NCBI GenBank assembly: GCA_030280995.1
Contig: JASXTE010000003.1
Coordinates: 48,286,474-48,350,473, forward strand
From: Hemileia vastatrix
Lineage: Eukaryota > Basidiomycota > Pucciniomycetes > Pucciniales > Zaghouaniaceae
Direction: 5' to 3'
Length of the DNA: 64,000 bases
The notes beneath the pieces are model-generated. The model was not told the DNA's origin and made no database searches. It worked only from the letters and a program-made list of their open reading frames with translations. Both the position numbers and the translations under genes were made by a program. Of the stretch, positions 1 through 12,690 are shown in pieces. The stretch's first letter is position 1, and every line of letters starts with the position of its first letter.

Positions 1-3000
1 TTCTGTACCTTTCTCAGCAGTGACTATTCTTTCATTTAAAATTTTTTCAATTTCTGCTGTCTCAGTGATTTCATTTGGGGTTTTCTTTGGTCTACCCCTC
101 CTTTTTGGAAATAAATCACTATTGGATGTGTAAGGTTTCAAAAGAGATATTGGAAAAACAGGATGTTTTCTGTCATATGGGGAATACAGAATAACTTCAA
201 CTGCATTATCTCCAATCATTCTTCGGACAACAAAAGGACCAACAAATGGATCTTTTAATTTGTTTTTACCTTGTAAGTTGAAGTGGACTGTAGAAATCAA
301 CACTTCATCACCCTTTTTAAAAGTGTATTCTTTATGGGATTTGTCCCATCTTTTCTTCCCATATTCAAATGATTTTTAAATACATTTTTGAGAATGATTT
401 CTACATAGTTGTTGCATTTGAAGAAAAGATTTTACACCAGGATGTATATCCAATTTAGGTATTTTGTTATTGAGAATTTGGGCAGGAGTATTAGGAACAT
501 ATCCAAGCCAGAGCTCAAAAGGCTTTCTTTGAGTAACAGAATGAACAGTGCTATTATAAGCAAATTCTAACCCAGGAAGTAAGGTAACCCAATCATGAGT
601 GAATCTGTCATTATCTTTATACTCAAGGCCAAAGGCACAATATCTTCTTATCATGTCCTCTAAAGTCTGAATCATTCTTTCAGCTAAACCATCAGTCTGA
701 GGGTGATGGGCAGTAGAAAGTTTCAGATCACAACCACAAACATCCATCAGAGACATCCAAAATTCAGAAGTAAATTTAGGGTCTCTGTCAGAGATTATGG
801 CTTTAGGAAAGCCAGCAGTATTAAACATATGAGACCACCATAAGAAAGCTAATTCTTTAGTGGAAAAATCCTTGTGGGTAGGGATAAATTTACACATTTT
901 TGTGAATCTGTCCACAATAACCCAACAAGAGTTATAACTGTCTTTACCAGCAATAGGTAATCCTGTTACAAAATACATGTTTATTATTTGCCATGGAGCA
1001 TCAGGAGATTCAATATGTTGCATTAATCCTGCTCTTTTACCAGTTAATCTTTTTGATTTTTGGCATGAATCACAGGATTCAACATATAATTTTGTGTCCT
1101 CAGACATATTATCCCACCAAGCAGTGTTCTTAATTCTGATCATTGTTTTGTCAAGATCAAAATGTCCAGCTAATATGTCATCATGACAAATTTTCAAGAT
1201 GATTTCTTTCATAGAAGGAGGAATAACAATAACATTACTCAACTTTCTTCTATAATATAGATATCCTTCATCAATTAAAAATTTTCCTTTTTCCAAAGCT
1301 TTTTGGTACTTTGGTGGAAGGGTTTTAATTAATGCTTGTATTGAAGCATTCTTTGGATCATTTAATATGGTGCATAACTTTTTCAAGTCAGTGTCCTTAT
1401 CATATGATTCCAGAATAAGCTGTAATAGCTCTTCCTCCATATCAACCACATATATCCCATGGATATGGATAATTTCATCCTCAGGATCATAAGCAGGATT
1501 AGAGTCATCATTTGGTAAGGGTAACCTTGATAACATATCCACATTTGAGTGACCAATACCAGCTCTGTGAATAATTGTCATTCTCCCTCTGTACTCTTGA
1601 ACAGCCAGCTGCCATCTAAACATATGTCTATTAGGTGTTTTCAAGTTTAAAAGGGATTTAACTGCACTGCAGTCAGTGACAAGTTCAAATTTCTGGTCAT
1701 CTAGGTAATAATGAAGCTTTTCTAGAGCCCATACTACAGCTAAACACTCTAATTGAGTAGCACCATATTTCAATTCACTATTTCTCAAGGTTCTTGAAAT
1801 ATAACAAATTACTACTTCTGAAACTTTATCATTTATCACTTGTTTTTGATGGAGGGCAGCACCAAGACCAATGAAACTGGCATCAGTGTACAAAACAAAT
1901 GGTTGATCAAAGTCAGGTAAAGTAAGAATTGGTGCTGACATCAAACAGTGTTTCATAGTGTCAAAGGCTCTTTGTCTTTCACTATTCCAGACAAAAGCAA
2001 CATCCTTTCTAGTTAATTGGGTAAGGGGTAAAGCTATGACTTGGTAATTTTTAATATACTGTCTATAGTATCCACACATTCCCAAAAAACTTTGGAGCTC
2101 TCTCACTGTTGTAGGAGCTTTCACCTGTTGTATGGCTGCCACTTTGTTCTGGTCAACACATATCTGTAAGCCTGAAACAACATGACCAAGAACTTTTAAA
2201 GAATGGAAACCAAATTTACATTTCTTCAAAGCAAGTGTCATATTTATTTCATCCATTTTCTGGAATACTTTACACAGGTGTTTAAGATGGTCCTCAAATG
2301 TTTTTGAGAATATAATGATATCATCAATATAAACAATCAGCCAACCTTCAATTATCTCTTGATGGAATGTGTTATCCATTACTTTTTGGAAAACTGAAGG
2401 GGCATTTTTAGGGCCAAATGGCATCCTAATATACTTATAAATACCCATATGAGTGGAAATCATCAGAAAGTTCTGAGAATTTTTCTCAACAGGTACCTGG
2501 TGATATCCCTTATTACCATCCAAACAGCTGATATATTTAGCACCCTGTAAAGTAGCATGTATAGAGCTGATTCTAGGTAAAGGATAGATATCATCAAAAG
2601 TATAAGTATTTAGTGCTCTATAATCACCACATAACCTGGCTTTATCTTTCTCATAAGAAATTAGGACAGGTGAGATAACACAATATTTAGGTGTTTCAAC
2701 TACCTTTTCAATAATATTCATTTTTAAAAGGGTAGAGATATTATCTTGAATATCTTTTCTCTTTGTGGGAGAAGCAGGATAAGGCTTCTTCTTTAAACTA
2801 GGTGGTATATCAGTTAATGGGCAAGACAATGAAAGTTTCATTTCCTCTTTAACTAATCCCAGTTCATGTGACCCATGAGCAAAGGCCATAGGAAAAGATT
2901 TTATCAAGTTAATGATGGAATCTTTATCCTCACCAGAAAGTTGTTCTCCAAAAGAAGCATTGTCAATTTCAGACATAAGGGCATGCATTTCCTTTTTAGA

Positions 3001-5472
3001 TCTTCCTTTATATTGAACCACAGAATTACATGTGTTCAATTCTGGTTTTAGTAATTTTTTAGGGGATGAAATTTTAAATTTTCTCTTCCCATTCATCCCC
3101 ATTGTGAAGCATTGGTTTGAAGGATCCAATTTTATGCCATACTTGGTTAAAATATCATTTCCTACAATAAACCAATTGCTCAAGCTATCATTTTTCATGA
3201 CAAAAAAATCACAAATAGCTCTTACAAAACCATGGTTATATTTAAAAAACACTGTGGCTTTGTATTTACCAATGGGGGACAAAACAGAGCCATACCCTCT
3301 CCAATTTTCAGAAATGATAGGCAACAGTTTAGATTTATAGTCTTGATCTACTGAAGCAAGTGCTCTTTCAGATACTACACTTCCTCCAGCTCCAGAATCC
3401 AGAACAACTTCAATGCTGGTTCCATTGATCAAGACTGGTGCCTTAAGAGGGGCAATAACAGTTGAGTTATCCTCAATGTTCTTTATGATCTCAGCATCCT
3501 CAACTGTAGATAAATCATTATTATCAATGTCAATAGTATTTAAATAATGAATATCTTCTTCCAGCATCAAGATTTCTTGTTGAGATTCATATGAAATATT
3601 GCTGGCACAATCACTTGATGTATCATCCAGTACCACTGTGTCATCAGCATTCTCCTCTGTTTGATCTACAAGATTTATCTTCTTGTCACAAACATGGCCT
3701 TTCTGCCAAGGCTTGTTGCACTTGAAGCAAGTGTTTTTTGCATACTTCTTTGGTGCAACAGGGGAAGAAGGTTTACCAACCTTTTCTAGAGGTTTTTGTT
3801 GATAAGTGGAGGGTTTCTCCACAGGGGTCCTAGGAATGAATCTTCTTGCATAATACTTATTTTTTAGAAGTATCTCATTGCAAGTATTAATGAAAGAAGA
3901 GGGTTCTTTGGAGAACTCAGTCCTAGCCACTATCAAGTCTCTCAGAGACATTGGTAATCTATAGAGGATCCTGTCCTTCCATAAATCAAACTCCATATTT
4001 GGGTCCATTGCCCTTAAGATTTTTACAAGTTTCATTAAAAACTCAATAGGTTTATCAGTAGAAGAGCTATATCTAGTTTCCTCATACTGTCGTTGTTGAG
4101 CCATTCTGAACTTGGATCCACCAAATTGTGCTTTAATTAATTTCTTCCAATCCTCCCATGAGTAGTCATTCCCATCCAGGAGAACAGATTCATACCACAT
4201 CAGGGCAACATTAGTGAACAAAGGAATTAACTTGGACACAATTTCCTCATCTGAGAGTTTGTAAGAATTTTTTAAGTTATCAATTCTGCAAATAAATTGT
4301 TGCCAATCAGAGGAAGAATCACCATCAAATGTTGGGTACTGGTCAAGTTTTGGCCAATTCTTTTGATTTGAAGGAGTCTCCTTAGTACTAGCTTGTTTCT
4401 GAGTAAAAAGCAGCTGTAATTTCTCTAATTGTGCTGAAATCTCATTGTTTAATCCTTCTGTTGCAGATCCTGGTGCATCATCAGTTTTTGATGGAAACTC
4501 AGTGTTATCAACAGGTATTTCTGGAGCTATTTTTATTTTAGATGAACTAGCCACAGGTACTATTTGTGCATCCTGCACTATATGTTCCTTCACAGAAATG
4601 TCAGAATATTTTTGGTCATTTAACAATGAGTTCAATTTTTCTTCAATGGTTGTTAGTCTTGTTTTTATTCTTGGAAGACTAGATAAACTCTCATTGATAG
4701 TTGCAAAAGATAATTGATTTTTATGTTGAAAAGATGACAAATGGTCACTCAATCTTTTCAGATTTATCTTATCTATCTCTACCTCCTGGCAACAGGCAGA
4801 TACAGTATCTTTTAGTTTAAACAAATCATTTTTTATATTTTGCCATAAAGCAATTTTCTTTTCATGGGTTGCTTTGTAATGAGACAATTCATCAGAGACT
4901 CTCTGAGCTTCACTTTTTAATGCTTGATATCCCTGATCAGTTAACAAACTATTATATCTCTGAGTCAATTGCATATTGTTCATTATATGATTTTGCTTGG
5001 CAATAATATCTCTCAAGTGCTCATCATTAATTCTTGCTACATCTGGAGTGTTTCTCAATAAGGAAACTGAGTAACTTTCCAGACTCTCATAGAACTCAGG
5101 GTCAAGAGTTTCATCAATCACAGCCATATCAGGATTAATCATTGAGGTAGCAATTAAAAGTAATGGATTAGATACATGAGATATCTGTCTACTATTCCCA
5201 GCCTCTATAGGTCTCAAGGTTTCATCCTGCCTTCCAGATTTACCTGAAGGAACAGAGTCAGCCACAAGAAAAGGCACTTGAGAATCAATAGAGGGACGTA
5301 CCAGGGTTTGCTGGGTATCACCATATTGGGCTTCCTTCTTCTTTTGCCTCCTTGATAAGGGTGGGGATGAGTGGGGTTGGCCTGGGTGGGCCTTGATGGA
5401 CCTACCTGAGGTAACTGATGCTGGTTTTGAGCCAAGTAGTCCCACTGAGTGTTGAGCCAGTCCCACTGCCAC
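1..5472 (-). pseudogene. Family 1 Gag-Pol polyprotein with one premature stop
   Basis: The open frame runs 1698 codons from ATG 5472 to a TAA at 378-376, then continues in the same frame to the window edge, so a single nonsense codon interrupts it. Approximate residues: gag core from 367 (WPKLDQYPTFDGDS), knuckle CFKCNKPWQKGHVC near 579 (CX2CX7HXC), aspartic protease LDSGAGGS near 690, RT with YIDDI near 1050, RNase H LYTDAS near 1194, integrase HHCC near 1430-1474, and DDE catalytic region ending HHPQTDGLAER near 1594. After the stop comes the integrase C-terminal beta-barrel region and a basic tail. Products would be structural Gag plus the enzymes for reverse transcription and integration in virus-like particles. 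The stop lies within the integrase C-terminal part, so the catalytic domains are complete. Confidence 0.9.
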
Positions 5473-5913
5473 TTGGACACTTCCACCATCTCTTGGGATT
5501 GGGGAGCCAATTGTTGTTGATCCCTGGGAGGAAGAGGTTTCTTCTTCTCTTGGAGAAAATTATCTGTTCTTTTCACCTTTTCTTCCAAGGCATCTACCCT
5601 TACCTCTAGTCTCAAGCTGTCTGTCCTTAACTCCTTTATGTGGGTAGACAGATTCTTTACCTGCTGAGACAACGGCATCTTTTTTATCCTGAAGCCTTTT
5701 GGAAGCTCTTCTGGTGGGTTTGTCATGGGCTTCTGATCCTGAGTATTGTCCACTAGGATTTCTACTTCTTCCATTTCTACATCCTGTTTGGGGCAAGGAT
5801 TTATTAGTTTGAGAAATTCTTCTTGTTAAAGGAGAACTTACAGAAGTAGGCTCATCATAATCAATTAAGTCTAGTTCTTCTTCACGTGCAGCAAAACCAC
5901 TTTGATCAGTCAT
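5214..5913 (-). CDS. Family 1 ORF1 (coiled-coil leader protein), spliced
   Basis: Translation from ATG 5913 (24 codons) joins, after removal of a 58-nt intron (5841-5784), a 189-codon second exon ending at 5214. The predicted product is 213 aa: an acidic start, a heptad-like segment (residues about 55-95, QQVKNLSTHIKELR onward) and a Trp-rich motif (WQWDWLNTQWDY). Its end overlaps the Gag-Pol ORF by about 260 nt in another frame. Copy B has the same order of frames, so the arrangement belongs to the family and is not a random lesion. ORF1 may be the true N-terminus of Gag, joined to the long ORF by frameshifting or a second splice near the shared PW residues. I cannot tell which. Confidence 0.6.
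5784..5841 (-). other. Predicted 58-nt intron in family 1 ORF1
   Basis: On the minus strand it starts GTAAGT and ends CCAAACAG, with CAAACTAATA inside as a possible branch site. Removing it restores one open frame. Copy B has a 58-nt GTGAGT...TTTACAG segment at 9375-9432 in the matching place. Confidence 0.6.
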
Positions 5914-6735
5914 TTTAAGATTCTACTGAAATGAAGGAAAGAGACAAAAATTAATTAGTATTTATTTTTAATTTTTATTTAACAGAAATAAAATAAAAAT
6001 AATAATAATAAAATCTTTTTAGGATAAAAATCAACTTTAAATAAAATTAATAAAAAAAAATTTAAAACCAGGATAATACAATCAACTGTAGAAATAAATT
6101 AGAATTTCTATTAATTTTTATTTTCAGGATTTAAATCAACTAATTTATTACCAGGATTTATTGTCAACTGAAATAATCAAATATTAATCTTTATTAAAAA
6201 AAATTTATTTTAACTGATCACTTAACTACCAGGACTTAATGTCAACTGAAGTAATTAAATATGAAGTTTTATTTTAAAATTTTATTACTGATCACTTAAC
6301 TACCAGGACTTAATGTCAACTGAAGTAATTAAATATGAGTTTTATTAATTAAAAAGATTTATTGGATTACCAGGACTCAAAGTCAACTGAAGTAATTAAA
6401 TGTGAATTATTTATTAATAAAAAATATTATTGTCAGGACAATTTGTCAACTGGAACAATTAAAATTTAAATTAATCAGGACAAATGTCAACTGAAAAATT
6501 ATAATAATTATTTTATTTAATAAAAAATATTATTGTCAGGACAATTTGTCAACTGGAACAATTAAAATTCAAATTAATCAGGACAATTGTCAACTGAAAA
6601 ATGATAATTAATATTAAAATATAATTATTTTATTACTTCTGGGACTAAGAACAGTTATTGCTCTATTATGGTCAACCAGGAAAAAAAAATATAATAATAA
6701 AATTAAATTCCAAATTACCAGACACCTCCCCCTGC
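5914..6735 (-). repeat. Family 1 5' leader with about 11 copies of a short repeat
   Basis: The AT-rich leader carries a degenerate repeat of the form CAGGAC-n5-GTCAACTG, spaced about 40-75 bp, at roughly 6026, 6069, 6124, 6151, 6229, 6303, 6370, 6433, 6475, 6535 and 6577. CAG-GAC can pair with GTC-aa-CTG, so each unit could form a small hairpin. The position between the element's start and its first ATG suggests a role in packaging, translation or transcription. That is inference. Confidence 0.65.
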
Positions 6736-7984
6736 AAAATGAGCAAATTAATGCCACTTACAGAGTGCTGAGTAAAAGGAAATACATAGCAAATGAAGAG
6801 TGAAGAGTAACCCACAAATAGTAATAACAATAATTACCACGATATATACGATCTTTAGTCAGTATATGAGCTTAAGTTTTGGAGCGCGGTTCGATTCCCG
6901 TTCGCAGCAAAAACTTTTATCACGTGACGTATGACGTTCGTCGTTTTCTCGCCTCCACTTGTCCTTTACAGGTACTTGTACGCCGATGGTCCCCTCGATT
7001 AAGCCTCAAGTAACGTTGAGCCGTCGATATTTCGGAAAGGCCCCCAATTGTCAAGGTTCACTTTTGGTCTAGAAGCTTTGGTACGGTGTAATATGAAGAT
7101 TTTAAGGATTTATTTGACTCTAAATAATTAGGTACATATTTTCTCAATCAAGTATGATTTCTTTACTCAAAATAAGAGGTAGATTTAAATATTTATATAA
7201 GTTATAGAATTAGAATTACGTCTGGTGTAAATACTAAAGATATAAAATATAATAAATAAGTTTTTAACTGTTGTAGTTGTAGTAATAAATGAGTTGGTAA
7301 AAAATGAATGATTAAAAGACAACAAAAAGAGAGGCCTTTTATAGGCAAAGGAGAGACAAAGCACGGAAATCAAATTCTAAAAACAGTAGGAAGAGAGAGA
7401 GAAAAGAACATTCCAGAAAGAGTATTTCAAATAATAAAGTTATTCTAAAAAGAAGGCGTCAAAAAGATGTATTTACAGAGTATGTCAGAAATACTTCAAT
7501 ATATTTAATATTTACTGTAAAAGTCAATCCTAAATAAGAAATTTGATTTTTTTGTATATATTTAATATTATTTGAATATTTAAATCTTATTTTATCTTTA
7601 TATTTATTTTTTAATATAAAATTTTATTTTTTCCCAACCTGTCAAATGAGCACGGTGTTAGAGAAAAATATAAGGGACAAAATTATAATTATAATTTTAA
7701 TTATTTATTTATTTAATTAATTTTTTTATTTTAACATTCTGTAATTAGTTAATTTATTATAACTAATTTTTAATGTAACTAAATTATAATTAAATAATAA
7801 TTAAAAATGATAAGGTGCGGCTTCATCCAGTAAATAATTAATTATTTCACTGGGTAAGTCTAGTAGCCTGGCTGACAAAAACCCTCTAGACAACTGACCA
7901 TTCAAGCTAGTTCATATCTCTGTACTTGACCTCAGCCTGACAATTAGGTATCTTTACTCATCAATTCTGTTGGTTATCTTCCAG
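6736..7984. other. Non-coding stretch with a tRNA-like remnant
   Basis: No credible gene is seen. Positions 6851-6911 resemble a damaged tRNA: an A-box-like TAGTCAGTATATGAG at 6856 and an exact B box GGTTCGATTCC at 6888-6898, followed by TTTT at 6917. The A-to-B distance (32 nt) is too short for an intact tRNA and the T stem is poorly paired, so this is not called a tRNA gene. About 6900-7070 is richer in G+C and CpG than its surroundings. The rest is AT-rich, and an LTR of family 1 may lie here with unresolved limits. Confidence 0.4.
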
Positions 7985-8793
7985 TGTCACATGCCACGTG
8001 ACACTCGAGGCAAAAGCAGCTCATTAAATCAATAATAACATGGTCTAAATCCATGTTCAAAGCACAGAAGCGATTCTACATAGCAACTGCAACTTTCCTT
8101 TGTGTACTCACTATTCAACCGCACTAATCTAAAACTTTAAATCTAAATTAGTTAATCTCTCAATAGTGTGTTCAGTCTTTTTCTTTGATAGGCGACGCAC
8201 AGCCCAATGTCCAATTCAATATTCCATTGAAGGTTTATTGTGTGTCTGTGGGTTATTAACAGGGGTAGTGAGCATGGACGGGATGGTTAGTGGAGGGTCA
8301 AGGGGTTAACGGATGTTAGTGAGAAGGGTCCAGGTGTAACAGGTGTTTTTTCGGAGGTCTGTGGTGTGCAGAATGATAGATGGGCATGAGGTCAATGCAA
8401 GGAGGAGTAGTGGATATAAAAGGGATGGGATTTTGGTTTGACATTCTTTAGAATTAAATTATAAAACGTATATATAGTTAATATTGGTAAAGCTTCAAGT
8501 TAAATCATTATTATTGTACATTTCCTTATTTTCTCAGTAATCATTTCTAAAAACTTAGATCTTTGATTATTGAGTTTCCAACCCAGTGTGATATCCTAAG
8601 AATATTAATATTACCTTTAAATTATATTAAGATTCTTATCAAACATATCTTGAAGAAGTAGCTTTTCCTTCAACTCATCTTCAAATCACTTCCTCAAATA
8701 TTTCCTCTGTACTTCAAAGAAGTCTCTAAACTACTTCCTCCATCTCACTTACCAGGAACACCCTCGACCTTGTGCGTAGGTCGTCCGGTGACA
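7985..8793 (+). mobile_element. Solo LTR of family 4
   Basis: An 809-bp segment starts TGTCACATGCC and ends CCGGTGACA, matching the LTRs of copies F and G. The flanks tccag (7980-7984) and tcaag (8794-8798) look like a 5-bp target duplication with one change. No internal sequence follows, so it is a solo LTR left by LTR-LTR recombination. It contains the TATA box shared by all family 4 LTRs. Confidence 0.85.
8415..8423 (+). promoter_or_regulatory. TATA box of family 4 LTR
   Basis: TATAAAAGG within GGATATAAAAGGG. The same box occurs at 50048, 57482 and 59469 in the other LTR copies, about 370-380 bp before the LTR end. Confidence 0.7.
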
Positions 8794-9353
8794 TCAAGTA
8801 AGTAAAAATTAAAAAATAGGCTACAAGTAAATAAAATCCCTATGGAAATATTTGGATAATTTAAACAGGTTGGGGTCACTTATATAGTTATTTCAGGAAA
8901 AGAAGCCCTGTTATATAATAAAATTGTGATATTGAATCAACAACTTTACCACTAATTTAACATAAAAATTGTTATTAGTGGGAGTCTGTTAATAGACCAA
9001 TTAATTTTATGATCTTTGCAGATAATAAACTAGCAATAAAAACTTATTAATTGTTTTCTTTTAACAGGACTCTTAATACCTTTTATTGGTTTGTAAAATT
9101 CATTTAATATTTAGAAAGAATCTTACTGACAGATTTTCTTTTTTAAATATAAAAACATGGCTACATATTTTAGACCAGTTAAATCAAGTGACCACATAAA
9201 AGCATATTTGACTATTGGCACCTATAAATTCACTTGATACCTACAAGTAAGCAATAAAATTTTCTTCAATGGTATTTATTAATACTGATAAAACTCCTTT
9301 TGAAGTTTTAATATCTCAAATTTCAATTTTTTTGATTTAAATTTCACCTAAAA
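8794..9353 (+). other. AT-rich leader of family 1 copy B
   Basis: No ORF of note. The stretch directly precedes the copy B ORF1 and holds CAGG-containing words (for example near 8868 and 9067) reminiscent of the copy A leader repeats, but much decayed. I see no clear LTR or primer-binding site. Confidence 0.4.
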
Positions 9354-9374
9354 ATGTGTGACAACAATGATATT

Positions 9375-9432
9375 GTGAGTAATAAGGCAAAAACTTATAG
9401 ATTAAGACCTAGAGCTGAAAGACCTTTTACAG
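9375..9432 (+). other. Predicted 58-nt intron in copy B ORF1
   Basis: Starts GTGAGT, ends TTTTACAG. Splicing joins ATG...ATT to GAAATTCAA and keeps the frame open towards the Trp-rich motif. It matches the copy A intron in position and length but not in sequence. Confidence 0.55.
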
Positions 9433-12400
9433 GAAATTCAAATGGAGGGCCAGGATTATCACACCAACAGAAAAACTCCACAGATGTCTCTGGAGGAAAG
9501 GGAAAAACGTTTAAAACAAGTATCAATAAAGAAAACAAAAAATACTTTACAAGAATAATTTTACTCCCTATCCATTCTGCTAAACATCCTAGCAATAAGA
9601 GTCAACAACATATTAGACCAGATTAACAATCTAAAGATAAGAGCTGCTCAGGGTTTTATAGAAGTCAATCAAGCTCTAGTGGAAATAAAAGCTCAACCAA
9701 CAACAGTTGCACCCAGAAATTCCACAGCCACACCTCCATCCAAAGAGGAGGACCAAAAGATTACTGTAAGCAAATGGAAGTGGGACTGGTATGCCCAAAA
9801 CTATAACAATCCTCAACAGCAGGGCTCCAGCAGTCACCCTTAGAGGGGAAAGCCAAGTAGAGGCAGGGTAAATGGAATAAGACCTTGGTAAGTCGTCCAT
9901 CCTCTCAGGATCAATTATATAATACTAAAAATGAATTACCTATAGGTATTGAGATTAATAGAGAGTTACTGGATATAATTGATAAAGATTTAAAAAATTA
10001 TTCATTTGAAAATAACATGTTAAACTTGTCATTACATGATGACAATGTACATAGTTTTATTGATCACCAGGATAATACTAGTAACATTAAAATGGAACCA
10101 AATGAAGTAAGTCTTGAGCCTGATGATCAGTCTTCTGAATTGGACGCAGAAAAATTGAATATTTTTTAAAAGAAAATACAATGGAATCAAAAATCATTAG
10201 CAAATTATTATTAAGAATTGAAAAATTAGAATGGTTCTCTAGAGAGTCAAAAAATAATACAGAAAGTGTATTATTAAACCTAACACAATCATTGAGTATC
10301 ACAAACAATAGGTTAAAAATTATTGAAAATTCAAATAATGAATTAACATATAAAAATAAAAGATTAAACTCTGAGATTAAGAATTTACAAAACAAATTAG
10401 AACATTCTCAGAATATTATGGCTAACATAGAGGGACTTGTAAAATTGTATTTTTCAAATGTGAATGATACCTTAACACATGTACCTGTAAAAAAGGATAG
10501 GTTAAAAAGAGCAGAAATTGAAATAGATAACATTTTGAAAAATACTGATAAAGTAAAAGATATTACCTCCTATGTGGATAGAGTACCAGTTTTTATTAAA
10601 CACTAAGATGAGAAACCAATTATTGAACATGAAAATAGTGTCATGGGCTCTGAGAATATAAAATCAGTAAAGGATGAAATAAATGATCATCTTTCTAAAA
10701 TAAGTGAATTACTTAATATTCCTCAGGTTAGTGAAGCAAAAACTAACCAAAAGTACTGGCCTAAGTTAGATCAGTACCCTTCTCTTGAAGGGGATTCAAA
10801 GTTTGATTGGCAACAATTCATTCAGAGAATTGATAACTTAAAATTTTCATACAAAATTCCTGATGAAGAAATTACATCAAAATTGATATCTTTATTTACA
10901 GATGCGGCCTTATTATGGTTTGAATCTGTATTTAGTGAGGGAATTAACTATTCCTTGAATGAATGGAAGGCACTAATTGAAAGGCAATTTGGTGACCCAA
11001 AATTTAGAATCACTCAACAAAGATTGTATGAGAAAACCAGATATAATCCAAATGCTGGAGATAAACCCATGGTATTTTTAATGAATTTAATTAAAATCAT
11101 GAAAGCCATCAACCCAAAAATGTATTATGATGAGCGGAAAGAAAAAATAATATATAAATCGTCTATATCACTCAGAGACATTATTGTAGCTAGAACTGAG
11201 ACCATCAGAGATAATTCTAGTTTTATTAATATATGCAATGAAAAATTATTGAACCAAAAATATGAAACCAGGTATAACAAGTACAAGAAAAGTGTTGAGG
11301 TAGCAAAACCTACTACAAATAAGTTAACAGTGGAGAAGAAAAAATATTCAGCTCCCATCGTCCCTAAAAGACAAGAAAATAACACTTTTTCAAAATGTAA
11401 TGAACCTTGGGCTAAAGGTTATACTTTTAAGAAAAGTATAAATGTTATTGAAAAGTCACAAGATTCTGAACCAAGTAATCTTGAAGATGAAAAGGAGGAA
11501 TCTAGTGAGGATTGTAAAAGTAAAATTTCTTATAGTAATGATGAAAATGATATATATGTATTAGAACAGTATATTATGTTCCTGAATGATGCAATACCTC
11601 ATAAAGATACATCTTTAACTTCCATTGAAGAAGCTGAACTTATTAAAGATATATCTCATGACACTTACAAAATAACAACTATTAGAGTGCCTGTTATTAT
11701 ATGTGGAAAAGATATGAATGCCATTTTTGAAGCTGGGGCTGCAGGTAGTGTAGTTTCTATTAACACATTAATGAAACTTGATAGTAAGTATAAAGGAAAA
11801 CTAGAACCTGTACAGACAAAGAACTGGAGGGTTTTTGTTCAGTATTAAATCCAATTGGCGAATACAAAACTGCTGTATTTTTAAATATAGTAATAGATAT
11901 GTAAGGGCAGTGTGGGAATTTGTGGTAATGTACAATAATAATTGTAGTGATTGGTTTATTATTGACAATGACTTATTGACCAAATTTGTAAATCAAACTA
12001 GATACTAAAAATAGTTTCTTCACTATAGGTGTAAATGGGAAAAGAAAATTTAAGATTTGCTTTGAAAATTAAGTTTATTCAGTTTCTCCTTAAGAAGAAC
12101 AAAAGCAAGTTGGAAGAACCACCTCTGAATTGGTAGAATTGGAAATTGAATTCCAAAAATCCTCATTCAGTCCTCAACTCAAAAATTGAAGAAAACAATA
12201 TTTGAAGATTGATAAAATCTTATCCTATGACATTTTCTCATGGTTCAAATGAACTAGGATTGGTCAAAGACCATGAGATAAAAATATCTTAAAGTTGTGA
12301 TTTGGATAATATTCCTGGAAGCATGAAAAAGAAACCTTAACCAGCTTCCCCTGCAAAAAGGAAAGACATTGAAGACAACATTATAATGTTGTTAGAAATG

Positions 12401-12686
12401 GGTATTGTTTAAAAAGTGGACACAACACCTAAGTATTGTGCTATTTCACCAGGTTAAATATCTTATGAAAAAGATAAGGCAAGATTATGCGGTGATTACA
12501 AAGCTCTGAATACATTCACTGTAGATGATATTTACCCTCTACCAAGAATAGCTTCTATTCATGCTACCTTACAAGGAGCAAAATATATTTCCAGTCTGGA
12601 TAGAAACAAAGGCTACCACCAGATCCCTGTGGAAAAGAATTCTCAGAATTTCTTACTCATAACCACACACATGGGGATATATAAAT

Positions 12687-12690
12687 ACGT
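12687..12690. repeat. Left target-site duplication of copy C (acgt)
   Basis: acgt at 12687-12690 faces actt at 25805-25808, a 4-bp duplication with one substitution. Removing copy C and one duplicate restores the RT reading K-Y-L-R-M-T-F-G-P-K-N of copy B, parallel to copy A. Confidence 0.8.

Larger units (their letters stand above)
1..6735 (-). mobile_element. Ty3/gypsy retrotransposon, family 1, copy A (3' end outside window)
   Basis: The stretch holds, on the minus strand, a long repeat-rich leader, a short first ORF with an intron, and a Gag-Pol ORF in the order gag, protease, RT, RNase H, integrase. This order is that of Ty3/gypsy (Metaviridae) elements. The 3' end and 3' LTR lie left of the window. 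I could not fix the 5' LTR: there is no clear primer-binding site, and the right limit given is where the leader ends in a C-rich run (about 6720-6735). It is the best-preserved family 1 copy here. Confidence 0.8.
9354..12690 (+). pseudogene. Family 1 copy B, left part: ORF1, gag, protease, start of RT (degraded)
   Basis: ORF1 starts at 9354, has a predicted 58-nt intron at 9375-9432, and continues with the Trp motif WKWDWYAQNY to a stop at 9889, with in-frame stops on the way. The gag core follows (10643-11848), with WPKLDQYPSLEGDS and a run of similarity to copy A of well over half the residues. The knuckle has lost its pattern (FSKCNEPWAKGYTF), and the protease triad reads EAGAAGS instead of DSGAGGS, so the catalytic Asp is gone. 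From 11849 the protease-RT region is open only in pieces, ending at RT codons for KY at 12684-12689. Here copy C is inserted, and the RT reading resumes at 25805. Confidence 0.85.

Noticed and set aside
3032..3340. Plus-strand frames inside the copy A Gag-Pol region
   Set aside because: They are shadows of the conserved minus-strand polyprotein.
5320..5378. A second 58-nt intron at the end of family 1 ORF1 (also at 9888-9945 in copy B)
   Set aside because: GT and AG fit in both copies, but splicing leads to a stop within two codons and does not join the Gag-Pol frame.
6851..6911. A functional tRNA gene
   Set aside because: The B box is perfect but the T stem, acceptor stem and A-to-B distance do not fit.
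7055..7645. An LTR bounded by TGTCAAGG and CCTGTCA near copy A
   Set aside because: No matching second copy, no target duplication and no inverted ends. The limits would be guesswork.
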